DNA of 64,000 nt, from assembly GCF_001411805.1 (NCBI RefSeq), contig NZ_CP007212.1:3162001-3226000 (forward strand), read 5' to 3'. The notes below the pieces were generated by a model. The model saw only the letters and a program-made list of their open reading frames with translations, ran no database searches and was not told where the DNA came from. Position 1 is the first letter of the stretch, and every line of letters starts with the position of its first letter. Positions 8,409 to 16,720 of the stretch are shown piece after piece. This DNA comes from Burkholderia plantarii (GTDB lineage: Bacteria > Pseudomonadota > Gammaproteobacteria > Burkholderiales > Burkholderiaceae). The translations under genes were made by a program, and so were the position numbers.

Positions 8409-9146
8409 ATGCCAGCCGATTCCGACATGACCGCCTACACCCTGCCCAAGCGCCGCCGCGTCTACCTGATGCGCCACGGCGACGTGACCTATTTCGACGC
8501 CGCCCGCCAGTCGATCGATCCCGATACCGTGCCGCTCAACGAACGCGGCCGCGCCCAGGCACGCGCCGCGGGCCGCGCGTTCGCCTCGCAGTCGATCCGC
8601 TTCGACCGCGTCATCACGAGCGGCTTGAACCGCGCCGTCGAGACGGCCGCATTGGTGCTCGCGGAAACCGGCCAGTCGCTCGACCTCGAGATCGAGCCGG
8701 CCTGGCGCGAGATCCGCGGCGGCCATCTGGCCGACCTGCCGCCCGAGAACGTCGAGGCCGCGTTCCTCGGCGCGCTCGACGGCATCGTGCCCGACCACGT
8801 GCCGTTTCTCGGCGGCGAGACCATCGGCGAGCTGATCGACCGGGTACTGCCGCCGCTCGCCGCGCTGCGCGCCGATACGAACTGGGATACCGTGCTGCTG
8901 GTGCTGCACGGCGGCGTGAACTGCGCGCTGCTCTCGCACGCGACGCTGCCCGAGCAGCGCCTGTTCATCGGCCGGCTCGCGCAGTCGACCGGCTGCATCA
9001 ACGTGCTCGACGTCGGCGAACCCGCGCACGACTGGGTGATCCGGCAGATCAACTACACGCCGCCCGACGCGCTGCACCGCGACGCGCGCAACACCGTGAT
9101 GGAAGTGCTCTACCAGCAGTTCATCGAGGCGAATGCGGGCCGCTGA
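8409..9146 (+). CDS. Histidine phosphatase (PGAM-like) family protein
   Basis: A 245-residue branch-1 histidine phosphatase. The catalytic RHG is at residues 22-24 (YLMRHGDV), the second arginine in ITSGLNRAVETA, and the second histidine in LLVLHGGVN. The start is uncertain: ATG 8409 and ATG 8427 both lack a strong ribosome site. It lies 18 bases after the hydratase and 24 bases before the APH-like kinase, so it is likely co-transcribed. The substrate is unknown; a phosphorylated acyl intermediate made by the neighbouring kinase is a speculative possibility. Confidence 0.85.
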   Translation: MPADSDMTAYTLPKRRRVYLMRHGDVTYFDAARQSIDPDTVPLNERGRAQARAAGRAFASQSIRFDRVITSGLNRAVETAALVLAETGQSLDLEIEPAWREIRGGHLADLPPENVEAAFLGALDGIVPDHVPFLGGETIGELIDRVLPPLAALRADTNWDTVLLVLHGGVNCALLSHATLPEQRLFIGRLAQSTGCINVLDVGEPAHDWVIRQINYTPPDALHRDARNTVMEVLYQQFIEANAGR

Positions 9147-9170
9147 GCCCGCGCGCAACCGGAGGCAACG

Positions 9171-10280
9171 ATGACGCAAGCGCCGCAGCAATCGGCAGCT
9201 AACCCGATCGACACCACCGCGTTCGAGGGCACCGCGCCCGTGAGCGCCGCGCAGCGCATCGACGTGCCCGCGCTCGACGCCTGGCTCACCGGCCACGTCG
9301 ACGGTTATGCCGGGCCGCTCTCGATCGAGCAGTTCCGCGGCGGCCAGTCCAATCCGACCTTCAAGCTCGTCACGCCGGCACGGCACTACGTGCTGCGCGC
9401 GAAGCCGGCACCGGCGGCGAAGCTGCTGCCGTCCGCGCACGCGATCGAGCGCGAATACCGCGTGATGGCCGCGCTCGACGGCACCGCGGTGCCGGTGCCG
9501 CGCATGCTCGCGCTCTGCGAGGACGAGACCGTGATCGGCCGCGCGTTCTACGTGATGAGCTGCGTGGAGGGACGCGTACTCTGGGACCCGTCGCTGCCCG
9601 GCATGACGCGCGCCGAGCGCGCCGCGCACTACGACGAGATGAATCGCGTGATCGCCGCGTTGCATACGCTCGATCCGCAGGCGCTCGGCCTTGCCGACTA
9701 CGGCAAGCCCGGCAGCTATTTCGCACGCCAGATCGGACGCTGGAGCAAGCAGTATCTGGCCTCGGAGACCGAGCCGATCGACGCGATGCACCGGCTGATC
9801 GAGTGGCTGCCGCAACACCTGCCGCCCGGCGACACAGGCCACGAACGCACGTCGATCGTGCATGGCGACTTCCGCCTCGACAACCTGATCTTCGCGCCCG
9901 ACGCGCCGCGCGTGCTGGCCGTGCTCGACTGGGAGTTGTCGACGCTCGGCGATCCGCTCGCCGATTTCTCGTATCACTGCATGACCTGGCACGTCGAGCC
10001 GGGGCGCTTTCGCGGCGTGGCCGGCCTCGACTGGGCCGCGCTCGGGATTCCCGACGAGGCGAGCTACATCGCGCGCTATCGCGAACGCACGGGCTTCGCG
10101 ATCGAGGGCGACTGGCACTTCTATCTCGCCTACAACATGTTCCGGATCGCGGCGATCCTGCAGGGCATCATGAAGCGCGTGGCCGACGGCACCGCGTCGA
10201 GCGCGCGCGCGCTCGATGCCGGCCGGCAGGCGCGCCCGATGGCCGAACTCGCGTGGCGCTACGCGCTGCGCGTGGCCTGA
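9171..10280 (+). CDS. APH-like phosphotransferase (ACAD10/11 N-domain type)
   Basis: A 369-residue kinase-fold protein of the aminoglycoside-phosphotransferase superfamily. The catalytic loop HGDFRLDN starts at H231, with D233 as likely base, and the metal-binding aspartate is D253 in [16 protein letters not shown]. The overall sequence fits the subgroup fused to acyl-CoA dehydrogenases in animal ACAD10/ACAD11, not drug-resistance enzymes. The next gene is a stand-alone acyl-CoA dehydrogenase, so this is the split form of that architecture. AGGCAACG precedes the start. Confidence 0.85.
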   Translation: MTQAPQQSAANPIDTTAFEGTAPVSAAQRIDVPALDAWLTGHVDGYAGPLSIEQFRGGQSNPTFKLVTPARHYVLRAKPAPAAKLLPSAHAIEREYRVMAALDGTAVPVPRMLALCEDETVIGRAFYVMSCVEGRVLWDPSLPGMTRAERAAHYDEMNRVIAALHTLDPQALGLADYGKPGSYFARQIGRWSKQYLASETEPIDAMHRLIEWLPQHLPPGDTGHERTSIVHGDFRLDNLIFAPDAPRVLAVLDWELSTLGDPLADFSYHCMTWHVEPGRFRGVAGLDWAALGIPDEASYIARYRERTGFAIEGDWHFYLAYNMFRIAAILQGIMKRVADGTASSARALDAGRQARPMAELAWRYALRVA

Positions 10281-10310
10281 CGATCCGGCGGCCGGCGATC
10301 CGGCGGCCGG
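10281..10310. repeat. Two-copy 15-bp tandem repeat
   Basis: The unit CGATCCGGCGGCCGG occurs twice in tandem directly after the APH-like gene's stop codon, followed by a third partial CGA. It lies in the 152-base gap before the acyl-CoA dehydrogenase. It is low-complexity and GC-rich; no function is evident. Confidence 0.7.
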
Positions 10311-10432
10311 CGAATCTACGCTCCGGCCACCACGGGGCTCGCCATCCCGGCCCGCGCGGCTGCCTCACGCCATCCCGGCGATCCGCCCGCCGCTCCGCTT
10401 TCGATCAACGATTCACTTCCAGCGAGGTTGCG

Positions 10433-11668
10433 ATGGATTTCGATTACTCCCCGAGGGTCGACGTGATGCGCGAACGGCTGCTCGCGTTCTTCGACGAGCA
10501 CATCTACCCGAACGAGCGCGCCTTCCACGACGAGATCGCGCGCAACCGCCGCGACGGCAACGCGTGGCGCCCCGTCGGCCTGCTCGAGACGCTCAAGCGC
10601 GAAGCCCGCGCCGCCGGCCTCTGGAACCTGTTCCTGCCGGCCTCCGACCGCGGCGCGGGCCTCTCCAATCTCGACTACGCGCCGCTCTGCGAAATCATGG
10701 GGCGCGTGCCGTGGGCGCCCGAGGTGTTCAACTGCAGCGCGCCCGACACCGGCAACATGGAAACGCTCGAACGCTATGGCGACGACGAGCAGAAGCGGAC
10801 CTGGCTCGAACCGCTGCTCGACGGCACGATCCGCTCGGCGTTCCTGATGACCGAGCCCGAGGTGGCCTCCTCGGACGCGACCAACATCCGCACCCGGATC
10901 GAACGCGACGGCGACGAGTACCTGATCAACGGCCACAAATGGTGGTCGTCGGGCGCGGGCGACCCGCGCTGCAAGCTTTACATCGTGATGGGCAAGACCG
11001 ATCCGGAGGCACCGCGCCACGCGCAGCAGTCGATGATCCTGGTGCCGTCGGACGCGCCCGGCGTCACGGTCCGGCGTCCGCTCAGCGTGTTCGGCTACGA
11101 CGACGCGCCGCACGGTCACATGGAGATCATGCTCGACAAGGTCCGCGTGCCGGCCGCGAACCTGCTGCTCGGCGAGGGCCGCGGCTTCGAGATCGCGCAG
11201 GGCCGGCTCGGGCCGGGCCGGATCCACCACTGCATGCGTCTGATCGGGCTCGCCGAGCGCGCGCTCGAACTGATGTGCCGGCGCGCGCTGCAGCGCGTCG
11301 CGTTCGGCAAACCGATCGCCGAGCAGACGGTAACGCAGGAGCGCATCGCCGAGGCGCGCTGCCTGATCGACCAGGCGCGGCTGCTCACGCTGAAGGCCGC
11401 CTACACGATGGACAAGGTCGGCAACAAGGGCGCGCGCGGCGAGATCGCGATGATCAAGGTGGTGGCGCCGAACATGGCCTGCCAGGTGATCGACTGGGCG
11501 ATCCAGGCGCATGGCGGCGGCGGCGTCAGCGACGATTTCCCGCTCGCCTACGCCTATGCCTCGGCCCGCACGCTGCGTTTCGCCGACGGGCCGGACGAGG
11601 TGCATCGCAACGCGATCGCCAAGCTCGAACTGGCGCGCCACGCGGCGGCGGCTGGCCGGACCGGCTGA
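10433..11668 (+). CDS. Acyl-CoA dehydrogenase (ACAD11-like)
   Basis: A 411-residue FAD-dependent acyl-CoA dehydrogenase. Features include [15 protein letters not shown] and [13 protein letters not shown] in the middle beta domain, [11 protein letters not shown] at the start of the C-terminal helical domain, and [15 protein letters not shown] with [11 protein letters not shown] near the end. These match the long-chain ACAD10/11-type branch. The start at 10433 follows GCGAGGTTGCG; the frame is open far upstream, but that part is antisense-like. It pairs functionally with the preceding APH-like kinase. Confidence 0.9.
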   Translation: MDFDYSPRVDVMRERLLAFFDEHIYPNERAFHDEIARNRRDGNAWRPVGLLETLKREARAAGLWNLFLPASDRGAGLSNLDYAPLCEIMGRVPWAPEVFNCSAPDTGNMETLERYGDDEQKRTWLEPLLDGTIRSAFLMTEPEVASSDATNIRTRIERDGDEYLINGHKWWSSGAGDPRCKLYIVMGKTDPEAPRHAQQSMILVPSDAPGVTVRRPLSVFGYDDAPHGHMEIMLDKVRVPAANLLLGEGRGFEIAQGRLGPGRIHHCMRLIGLAERALELMCRRALQRVAFGKPIAEQTVTQERIAEARCLIDQARLLTLKAAYTMDKVGNKGARGEIAMIKVVAPNMACQVIDWAIQAHGGGGVSDDFPLAYAYASARTLRFADGPDEVHRNAIAKLELARHAAAAGRTG

Positions 11669-11714
11669 GGGCACACGAGCCGGCAAATCAGGAAACCAGT
11701 GGAAGACAAGGCAT

Positions 11715-11734
11715 GGCGGGGCCATCGCCCCGCC
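11715..11734. terminator. GC-rich hairpin between convergent genes
   Basis: GGCGGGGC (11715-11722) pairs perfectly with GCCCCGCC (11727-11734) across a CATC loop. It sits between the convergent acyl-CoA dehydrogenase and MaoC genes. There is no T tract, so termination efficiency is uncertain. Confidence 0.45.
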
Positions 11735-11739
11735 GCCCG

Positions 11740-12234
11740 TCAGAACAGATGCAGCGTGATGAACTCGGCCGCGCAGGCCAGCGCCGGCTCGCCGGTCGAA
11801 TCGACCTGCACCGCGACCGACCACGAGCATTGCAGGCCGCCCTGCTTGCCGTCGGTGGCGGTCTTCACCGAGAACAGACCGCGCACCTTCGCGCCGACCG
11901 GCACCGGCCGCAGGAAGCGCACGCGGTTCAGCCCGTAGTTGACGCCCATCTTTTGCTCGAACTCGATCGCGTCGACCATCAGCGACGGGATCAGCGACAG
12001 CGTCAGGAAGCCGTGCGCGATCGGCGCGCCGAACGGCGACTCGCGCGCGGCCCGCTCGGGATCGACGTGGATCCACTGGTGGTCGTCGGTCGCGTCGGCG
12101 AAGCGGTCCACGCGCGCCTGCTCGATCGTGATCCAGCGGCTCGCGAAACCGTCGGCGCCGACCAGATCGCGCAGGGCCCGCACCGACGCGATGCGCGGCC
12201 GCCCGGCGCGCTCGCCCGCGGCATCCCCGTTCAT
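11740..12234 (-). CDS. MaoC-family (R)-hydratase, NodN-like
   Basis: A 164-residue single hot-dog-fold protein. The hydratase-2 motif appears as ATDDHQWIHVDPERA, with the catalytic aspartate and histidine both present, followed by GAPIAHGFLTLSL. This is the NodN-like MaoC branch. The start at 12234 is chosen because it forms an ATGA overlap with the upstream MaoC gene's stop, which indicates translational coupling. Together with the next MaoC and two ACAD genes it forms a leftward acyl-CoA catabolic set. Confidence 0.88.
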   Translation of the reverse strand: MNGDAAGERAGRPRIASVRALRDLVGADGFASRWITIEQARVDRFADATDDHQWIHVDPERAARESPFGAPIAHGFLTLSLIPSLMVDAIEFEQKMGVNYGLNRVRFLRPVPVGAKVRGLFSVKTATDGKQGGLQCSWSVAVQVDSTGEPALACAAEFITLHLF

Positions 12235-12689
12235 GCGTTCGCCTGCGGATTGCGCAGCCCGAAGATCACCTTCGATTTCACCGTGATCACGGTGTCGCCG
12301 TCCTCGTTCTTGCCGATCCACTCGGTCGTCACGATGCCGCGATCGGGGCGGCTCGCGGACAGCCGCTTGTCGACGATGTTCTGGAACATCGTGATGGTCG
12401 CGCCGGCGCGCACCGGCTTCAGCCAGCGGATCTCGTCGATGCCGGGCGAGCCCATGCTGGTCGAGTCGCTCAGCACGTTGCGCACCAGCATGCCCATGAA
12501 CACCGAACAGGTATGCCAGCCGCTCGCCACCAGGCCGCCGAACGGCGAGGCCTTGCCGCCCGCCTCGTCGAGATGGAACGGTTGCGGATCATAGCGCTGC
12601 GCGAACTCGACGATGTCCTCCGGCGTGAACGTGTGCTTGCCGATCTCGGTCAGTGCGCCGACCTCCAGATCTTCGTAACCGATCGTCAT
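12231..12689 (-). CDS. MaoC-family (R)-hydratase
   Basis: A 152-residue hot-dog-fold protein. The motif is FAQRYDPQPFHLDEA with Asp and His intact, followed by FGGLVASGWHTCSVFM. The start at 12689 is fixed by an AGGAGAGAG Shine-Dalgarno; the longer reading to 12779 lacks one. It shares a 4-base ATGA overlap with the next MaoC gene. The two hydratases could be homodimers or a heteromeric pair. Both keep the catalytic dyad, so neither looks like a dead partner. Confidence 0.88.
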   Translation of the reverse strand: MTIGYEDLEVGALTEIGKHTFTPEDIVEFAQRYDPQPFHLDEAGGKASPFGGLVASGWHTCSVFMGMLVRNVLSDSTSMGSPGIDEIRWLKPVRAGATITMFQNIVDKRLSASRPDRGIVTTEWIGKNEDGDTVITVKSKVIFGLRNPQANA

Positions 12690-12738
12690 GCTTCTCTCTC
12701 CTGTTGGAATCCTGTTGGGTTTTGACGAAATGGGCACC

Positions 12739-13872
12739 TCAGACCGCATCGTATTCGAAAAAGGACGGCAGGGCGGCAAACCGGGCGAGGTGATGATCGA
12801 CGTCGCCGAGCGTCGTCTCGATGATCGCGAGGCGCTTGAACAAATGCGCGGCCGCGACTTCCTGCGTCATGCCCATGCCGCCGTGCAACTGGATCGCCTG
12901 CTGGCCGACGAAGCGCGCGGCCTGGCCGATGCGCGCCTTCGCGGCCGACACGGCGCGCCGCCGGACGTCGGCATCGTCGTCCGCGTAGCGCACCGCGGCC
13001 AGATAGGTCAGCGAGCGGGCCTGCTCGGTATGGATCAGCATGTCGACCATGCGATGCTGCAGCACCTGGAAGCGCGCGATCGGCGCGCCGAACTGCTCGC
13101 GCGTCTTCGTGTAGTCGAGCGTGGCGCGATTCAGCGCGTCGAGCGCGCCGAGCGCCTCGGCGCACAGCAGCACGATGCCGTAGTCGGCGATCCGCTCCAG
13201 CGCGACGGCGCCCTGTTCGCCGCCCACGATCCGGCGCGCCGGCGTGGCCGCGAAGCGCAGCGTGGCCGCGCGCTGGCCGTCGATGGTCCGATAGTCGTCG
13301 GCGGTGGCGCCGGCCGCGCCGCGCTCGACGACGAACAGCGCGATCGCGCCGTCGGGCTGCCTTGCCGGCACGATCCACGCGTGCGCCTGCGCGCCGTGGC
13401 GGACTACCGCCTTGGTGCCGTCAAGCCGGAAGCCGTCGCCGTCGGGCTCGGCGCGCGTGTCGATCGCGGCCAGCTCATAGCGCGCGCCCGGTTCGTCGAA
13501 CGCGACGGCCAGCACGGCGTCGCCGGCGGCCGCGCGTTCGAGCAGCGCGGCGTCGGCGGCGCAATCGCTCGCGGCGATCCGCAGGGCCTCGATGCCGACC
13601 GCCGTCGCCCAGTACGGCTCGACCACCAGCGCGGCGCCGAGCGCCTGCATGGCGACCAGCATCTCGACCGCGCCGCCGCCGAGGCCGCCGAACGCCTCGG
13701 GCACCGGCAGCGCGGTCAGGCCCAGCTCGGCGAACGCGCGCCACTGCCCGGCCGAGACGCCAGCCGCGGAGCCGACGATCGCCTGCCGTGCGTCGAACCC
13801 GTAACGCTCGCCCAGGTAACGACGCAGCGCGTCGGCGAACTGCTGTTGCTCTTCGCTGAAAGTGAAGTCCAT
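12739..13872 (-). CDS. Acyl-CoA dehydrogenase family protein (small partner)
   Basis: A 377-residue acyl-CoA dehydrogenase-fold protein. MDFTFSEEQQQFADALRRYL opens it and LHGGMGMTQEVAAAHLFKRL lies near the end. The usual C-terminal GG(S/T)xEIQ motif is missing, replaced by TTLGDVDHHLARF. Such proteins often act with a second ACAD in a heterotetramer. The start is 10 bases after the stop of the upstream ACAD, with a GAGG site, so the two are tightly linked. The substrate is unknown. Confidence 0.85.
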   Translation of the reverse strand: MDFTFSEEQQQFADALRRYLGERYGFDARQAIVGSAAGVSAGQWRAFAELGLTALPVPEAFGGLGGGAVEMLVAMQALGAALVVEPYWATAVGIEALRIAASDCAADAALLERAAAGDAVLAVAFDEPGARYELAAIDTRAEPDGDGFRLDGTKAVVRHGAQAHAWIVPARQPDGAIALFVVERGAAGATADDYRTIDGQRAATLRFAATPARRIVGGEQGAVALERIADYGIVLLCAEALGALDALNRATLDYTKTREQFGAPIARFQVLQHRMVDMLIHTEQARSLTYLAAVRYADDDADVRRRAVSAAKARIGQAARFVGQQAIQLHGGMGMTQEVAAAHLFKRLAIIETTLGDVDHHLARFAALPSFFEYDAV

Positions 13873-13882
13873 GCGTCGCTCC

Positions 13883-15079
13883 TCAGAGGCCGAGAATCAT
13901 CTGCGCGATGATGTTCTTCTGGATTTCGTTCGAGCCGCCGTAGATCGACATCTTGCGGAAGTTGAAGTACTGGGCGGCGAGCGGCGCCGCGTCGTCGCTG
14001 CCGGCGCTCGCATGCTCGCGTTCGCCGTCAAGGAACACGGGATCGAACGGCGCGGCGAGCGGCCCGATCGCCTCGACCATCAGCTCGGACAGCGCCTGCT
14101 GAATCTCGGAGCCCTTGATCTTCAGCATCGACGCCTCGGGGCCGGGGCCGCGCCCGCGGCCCTCCTGGCCGATCACGCGCAGCGCGGTCACTTCGAGCGC
14201 CATCAGGTCGATCTCGAGCGAGGCCACGCGCGCGGCGAACACCGGGTCTTCGAGCAGCGGGCGGCCGCGCCGGCGCTGGCCGGCCGCGAGGCGCTTCAGG
14301 AACCTCAGCTCGCGCTTCGAGTTGCCGACGCGCGCGATGCTGGTGCGTTCGTGGCCGAGCAGGTATTTCGCGTAGGTCCAGCCGCGGTGCTCCTCGCCGA
14401 CGAGATTCTCCGCCGGCACCTTCACGTCCTCGAAAAACACCTCGTTGACTTCGTGTTCCTCATCGAGCGTGATGATCGGCCGGACCGTGACGCCGGGCGA
14501 GGTCATGTCGATCAGCAGGAACGAGATGCCCTCCTGCTTCTTCGCGGCGGGATCGGTGCGCACCAGGCAGAACATCATGTCGGCGTGCTGGCCGAGCGTG
14601 GTCCAGGTCTTCTGGCCGTTCACGACGTAGTGATCGCCGCGCCGTTCGGCGCGCGTGCGCAGCGAGGCGAGATCGGAGCCCGAACCCGGTTCGGAATAGC
14701 CCTGGCACCACCAGTCGGTGCCGTCGAGGATGCGCGGCAGCCAGTGGCGCCGCTGCGCCTCGTTGCCGTATTTGATCAGCACCGGGCCCACCATCGAGAC
14801 GCCGAACGTCAGCGGCGGCGGCGTGCCGGCGCGTGCGCATTCCTCGTCCCAGATGTAGCGGCGCGTCGCGTCCCAGCCCGGGCCCCCGTATTCGACTGGC
14901 CAGCCCGGCGCGGACCAGCCGCGCGCGGCGAGCGTGCGATGCCAGCCGAGATAGTCGTCGCGGTCGAGACGCTTGTGGTTGAGAACCTTGTCGCGCAGCG
15001 AACGAGGCAGGTTAGCCTCGAGCCACGCCCGGATGTCGGCGCGGAACGCGTCGTCGGCGGGGGAATAATCCAGATCCAT
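13883..15079 (-). CDS. Acyl-CoA dehydrogenase family protein (large partner)
   Basis: A 398-residue acyl-CoA dehydrogenase. Motifs include GYSEPGSGSDLASLRTRAERRGDHYVVNGQKTWTT in the FAD-binding domain and SIYGGSNEIQKNIIA at the C-terminus. Two ATGs lie two codons apart; the second (15079) is preferred because AGGAGA is 7 bases upstream of it and only 1 base before the first. It heads the leftward block ACAD-ACAD-MaoC-MaoC, a content resembling side-chain or branched-acid beta-oxidation modules. Confidence 0.9.
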   Translation of the reverse strand: MDLDYSPADDAFRADIRAWLEANLPRSLRDKVLNHKRLDRDDYLGWHRTLAARGWSAPGWPVEYGGPGWDATRRYIWDEECARAGTPPPLTFGVSMVGPVLIKYGNEAQRRHWLPRILDGTDWWCQGYSEPGSGSDLASLRTRAERRGDHYVVNGQKTWTTLGQHADMMFCLVRTDPAAKKQEGISFLLIDMTSPGVTVRPIITLDEEHEVNEVFFEDVKVPAENLVGEEHRGWTYAKYLLGHERTSIARVGNSKRELRFLKRLAAGQRRRGRPLLEDPVFAARVASLEIDLMALEVTALRVIGQEGRGRGPGPEASMLKIKGSEIQQALSELMVEAIGPLAAPFDPVFLDGEREHASAGSDDAAPLAAQYFNFRKMSIYGGSNEIQKNIIAQMILGL

Positions 15080-15143
15080 GCGCATGTCTCCTGGCCACGG
15101 GCCGCGACGGCCGTCCGGGAGACACGCGCCGATCAGGATTCGA

Positions 15144-15578
15144 TCATTGCAGTGGCTCTTTCAGGGCGGCCGGCAGCGGCAGCGGCATCACGTCGATGCC
15201 TTCCTCGGCGAGGGCGCGCGCATCCTCGGGCGAAGTCACGCCGCGGATGCTGCGTGCGGGCGCTTCGTCGTAATGGATGCGTCGCGCTTCCTCGGCGAAG
15301 CGCTCGCCCACGTTCTCCGTCTTGTCCAGCACCTCGCGCAGCGCACGCATCAACTGCGCCTGCAGCTGGCGCGGATCGGCCTGGCCGGCCGGCGGCCTGG
15401 CCTGCGCCGCGCCGGACAGGTTCAGGCGCGGCGCCGACGGCATCCGGCTGATCTCGGTGGCCGCGCAGACCGGGCATTCGACGAGCTTGCGGGCAAGCTG
15501 CGATTCGAATTCGTCGGCGGACGCGAACCAGCCTTCGAAGCGATGGCCGTGCGAGCACTGTAAATCGAGGACCTTCAT
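15144..15578 (-). CDS. DUF1178 family protein
   Basis: A 144-residue small cytoplasmic protein. It begins MKVLDLQCSHGHRFEGWF and has a CPVC pair near residue 36; the four cysteines could bind zinc. This opening is characteristic of the DUF1178 family, found across alpha- and betaproteobacteria with no assigned function. Its length is typical. It lies 64 bases upstream of the large ACAD gene in the same direction but is probably a separate unit. Confidence 0.88.
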   Translation of the reverse strand: MKVLDLQCSHGHRFEGWFASADEFESQLARKLVECPVCAATEISRMPSAPRLNLSGAAQARPPAGQADPRQLQAQLMRALREVLDKTENVGERFAEEARRIHYDEAPARSIRGVTSPEDARALAEEGIDVMPLPLPAALKEPLQ

Positions 15579-15790
15579 GCGGACTCGGGGCGTCTTGCGA
15601 GTGTACGCCCAAATAGAAGATTTAAGAACGGTCGTGCTAAATCACGATCGAGACCGTCCGGGCAGCGGCCCGGGTCCGCGAGATTGTAGCGCGCGGCGGA
15701 TTCCCCGCCGGAGCGGGCCAAAAACCGGGAGAAGGCAGGAAAGACGCGAAGCGAGGCGGCGCCGGCGGCCGCGCTCGCGGCGGGCTGTGC

Positions 15791-16381
15791 TCAGCCCCGC
15801 TCGGCCGCGCCGAGCGGCCAGGTGCCGGCCAGCACTTTTTCGAGCCACATCGTGCCGATGATCGTCTTCACGTCGGTGATCTGGCCGGTGCGGATCCATT
15901 CAAGCAGATCCGGCAGCGTGGCCGTGAAGGTTTCGAGGAATTCGCCCTCGTCGAGCTGGCGTTCGCCGGCCACGAGCCCCTTCGCCAGATAGATGTCGAT
16001 GAATTCGGTGGAGTACGAAATGATCGGGTGGATCCGCGTCAGATAGATGTACTCGCGCGCGGTGTAGCCGGTTTCCTCGCGCAGTTCGCGGATCGCGCAG
16101 GCGAGCGGTCCTTCCTGCGGATCAAGCTTGCCGGCCGGATATTCGGCCATCACCTTGCCGATCGGATAGCGGAACTGGTTTTCCATCAGCACGCGGCCGT
16201 CGTCGAACAGCGGGATCACCATCACCGCGCCGGGATGGCGAATGTATTCGCGCACCGCGTGCTTGCCGTCGGGCAGCCGCACGGTGTCGCGCGTCACCTT
16301 GAGAAAGTGGCCGTCGAGAATGGATTCGCTTTCGACGCAGACTTCGGCCAGCTGTGCGTCGTGATTCGGTAATTCGGCCAT
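15791..16381 (-). CDS. NUDIX hydrolase, ADP-ribose pyrophosphatase type
   Basis: A 196-residue NUDIX protein. The Nudix box reads GPLACAIRELREETGYTA, fitting GX5EX7REUXEEXGU. YPAGKLDPQEG before it and the following dimer-interface residues resemble NudF-type ADP-ribose pyrophosphatases. The substrate is predicted only from that resemblance. It ends the leftward nuo-DUF2818 run, 36 bases after DUF2818, and could be co-transcribed with complex I. Confidence 0.88.
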   Translation of the reverse strand: MAELPNHDAQLAEVCVESESILDGHFLKVTRDTVRLPDGKHAVREYIRHPGAVMVIPLFDDGRVLMENQFRYPIGKVMAEYPAGKLDPQEGPLACAIRELREETGYTAREYIYLTRIHPIISYSTEFIDIYLAKGLVAGERQLDEGEFLETFTATLPDLLEWIRTGQITDVKTIIGTMWLEKVLAGTWPLGAAERG

Positions 16382-16417
16382 CGTCGGCTCCAGGGTTGGA
16401 CGCGACGGCCGGGACCG

Positions 16418-16720
16418 TCAGCGTCGTTTGACGAGATACTGAAACGTGAAGCCCGGGAACGCGAACACCACGAACAGACTGAAGGTGATCGCGTAGAACT
16501 GCCAGCCCTGTTCGAAGCGGTTGCCGGCGCGCGATTCGAGCCAGAAGCCGAGCACGCCGACCGCGAAATACAGCACGATCATTTCGCCGATCCGCAGCCA
16601 CGCGCTCTTGCGCGCCGCGCCGGCACGGGCCGGCAGGCACGCGAACAGGCGTTGATTCACAAACGGCAGGTTGGCGCCCGCGAGCGCCAGCAGCACGATG
16701 AACCAGCCGGCCGCGGACAT
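16418..16720 (-). CDS. DUF2818 family membrane protein
   Basis: A 100-residue protein with three to four hydrophobic segments (about 4-22, 45-62, 74-96) and a basic C-terminus LVKRR. It matches DUF2818, a family found directly after nuoN in betaproteobacteria. The start at 16720 shares one base with the nuoN stop (TGATG), indicating translational coupling to complex I. Its role is unknown; a complex I accessory function is inference from position. Confidence 0.82.
   Translation of the reverse strand: MSAAGWFIVLLALAGANLPFVNQRLFACLPARAGAARKSAWLRIGEMIVLYFAVGVLGFWLESRAGNRFEQGWQFYAITFSLFVVFAFPGFTFQYLVKRR

Noticed and set aside
7425..10118. 897-codon leftward ORF opposite the acyl-CoA cluster
   Set aside because: Shadow of four well-supported rightward genes; no recognisable domain.
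10281..10310. Tandem repeat after the APH-like gene as a mobile-element scar
   Set aside because: Only two copies of a low-complexity GC-rich unit, with no inverted ends or target duplication.
15683..15688. TACAAT as a promoter for the DUF1178 gene
   Set aside because: No acceptable -35 box at 16-18 bases; too weak to annotate.
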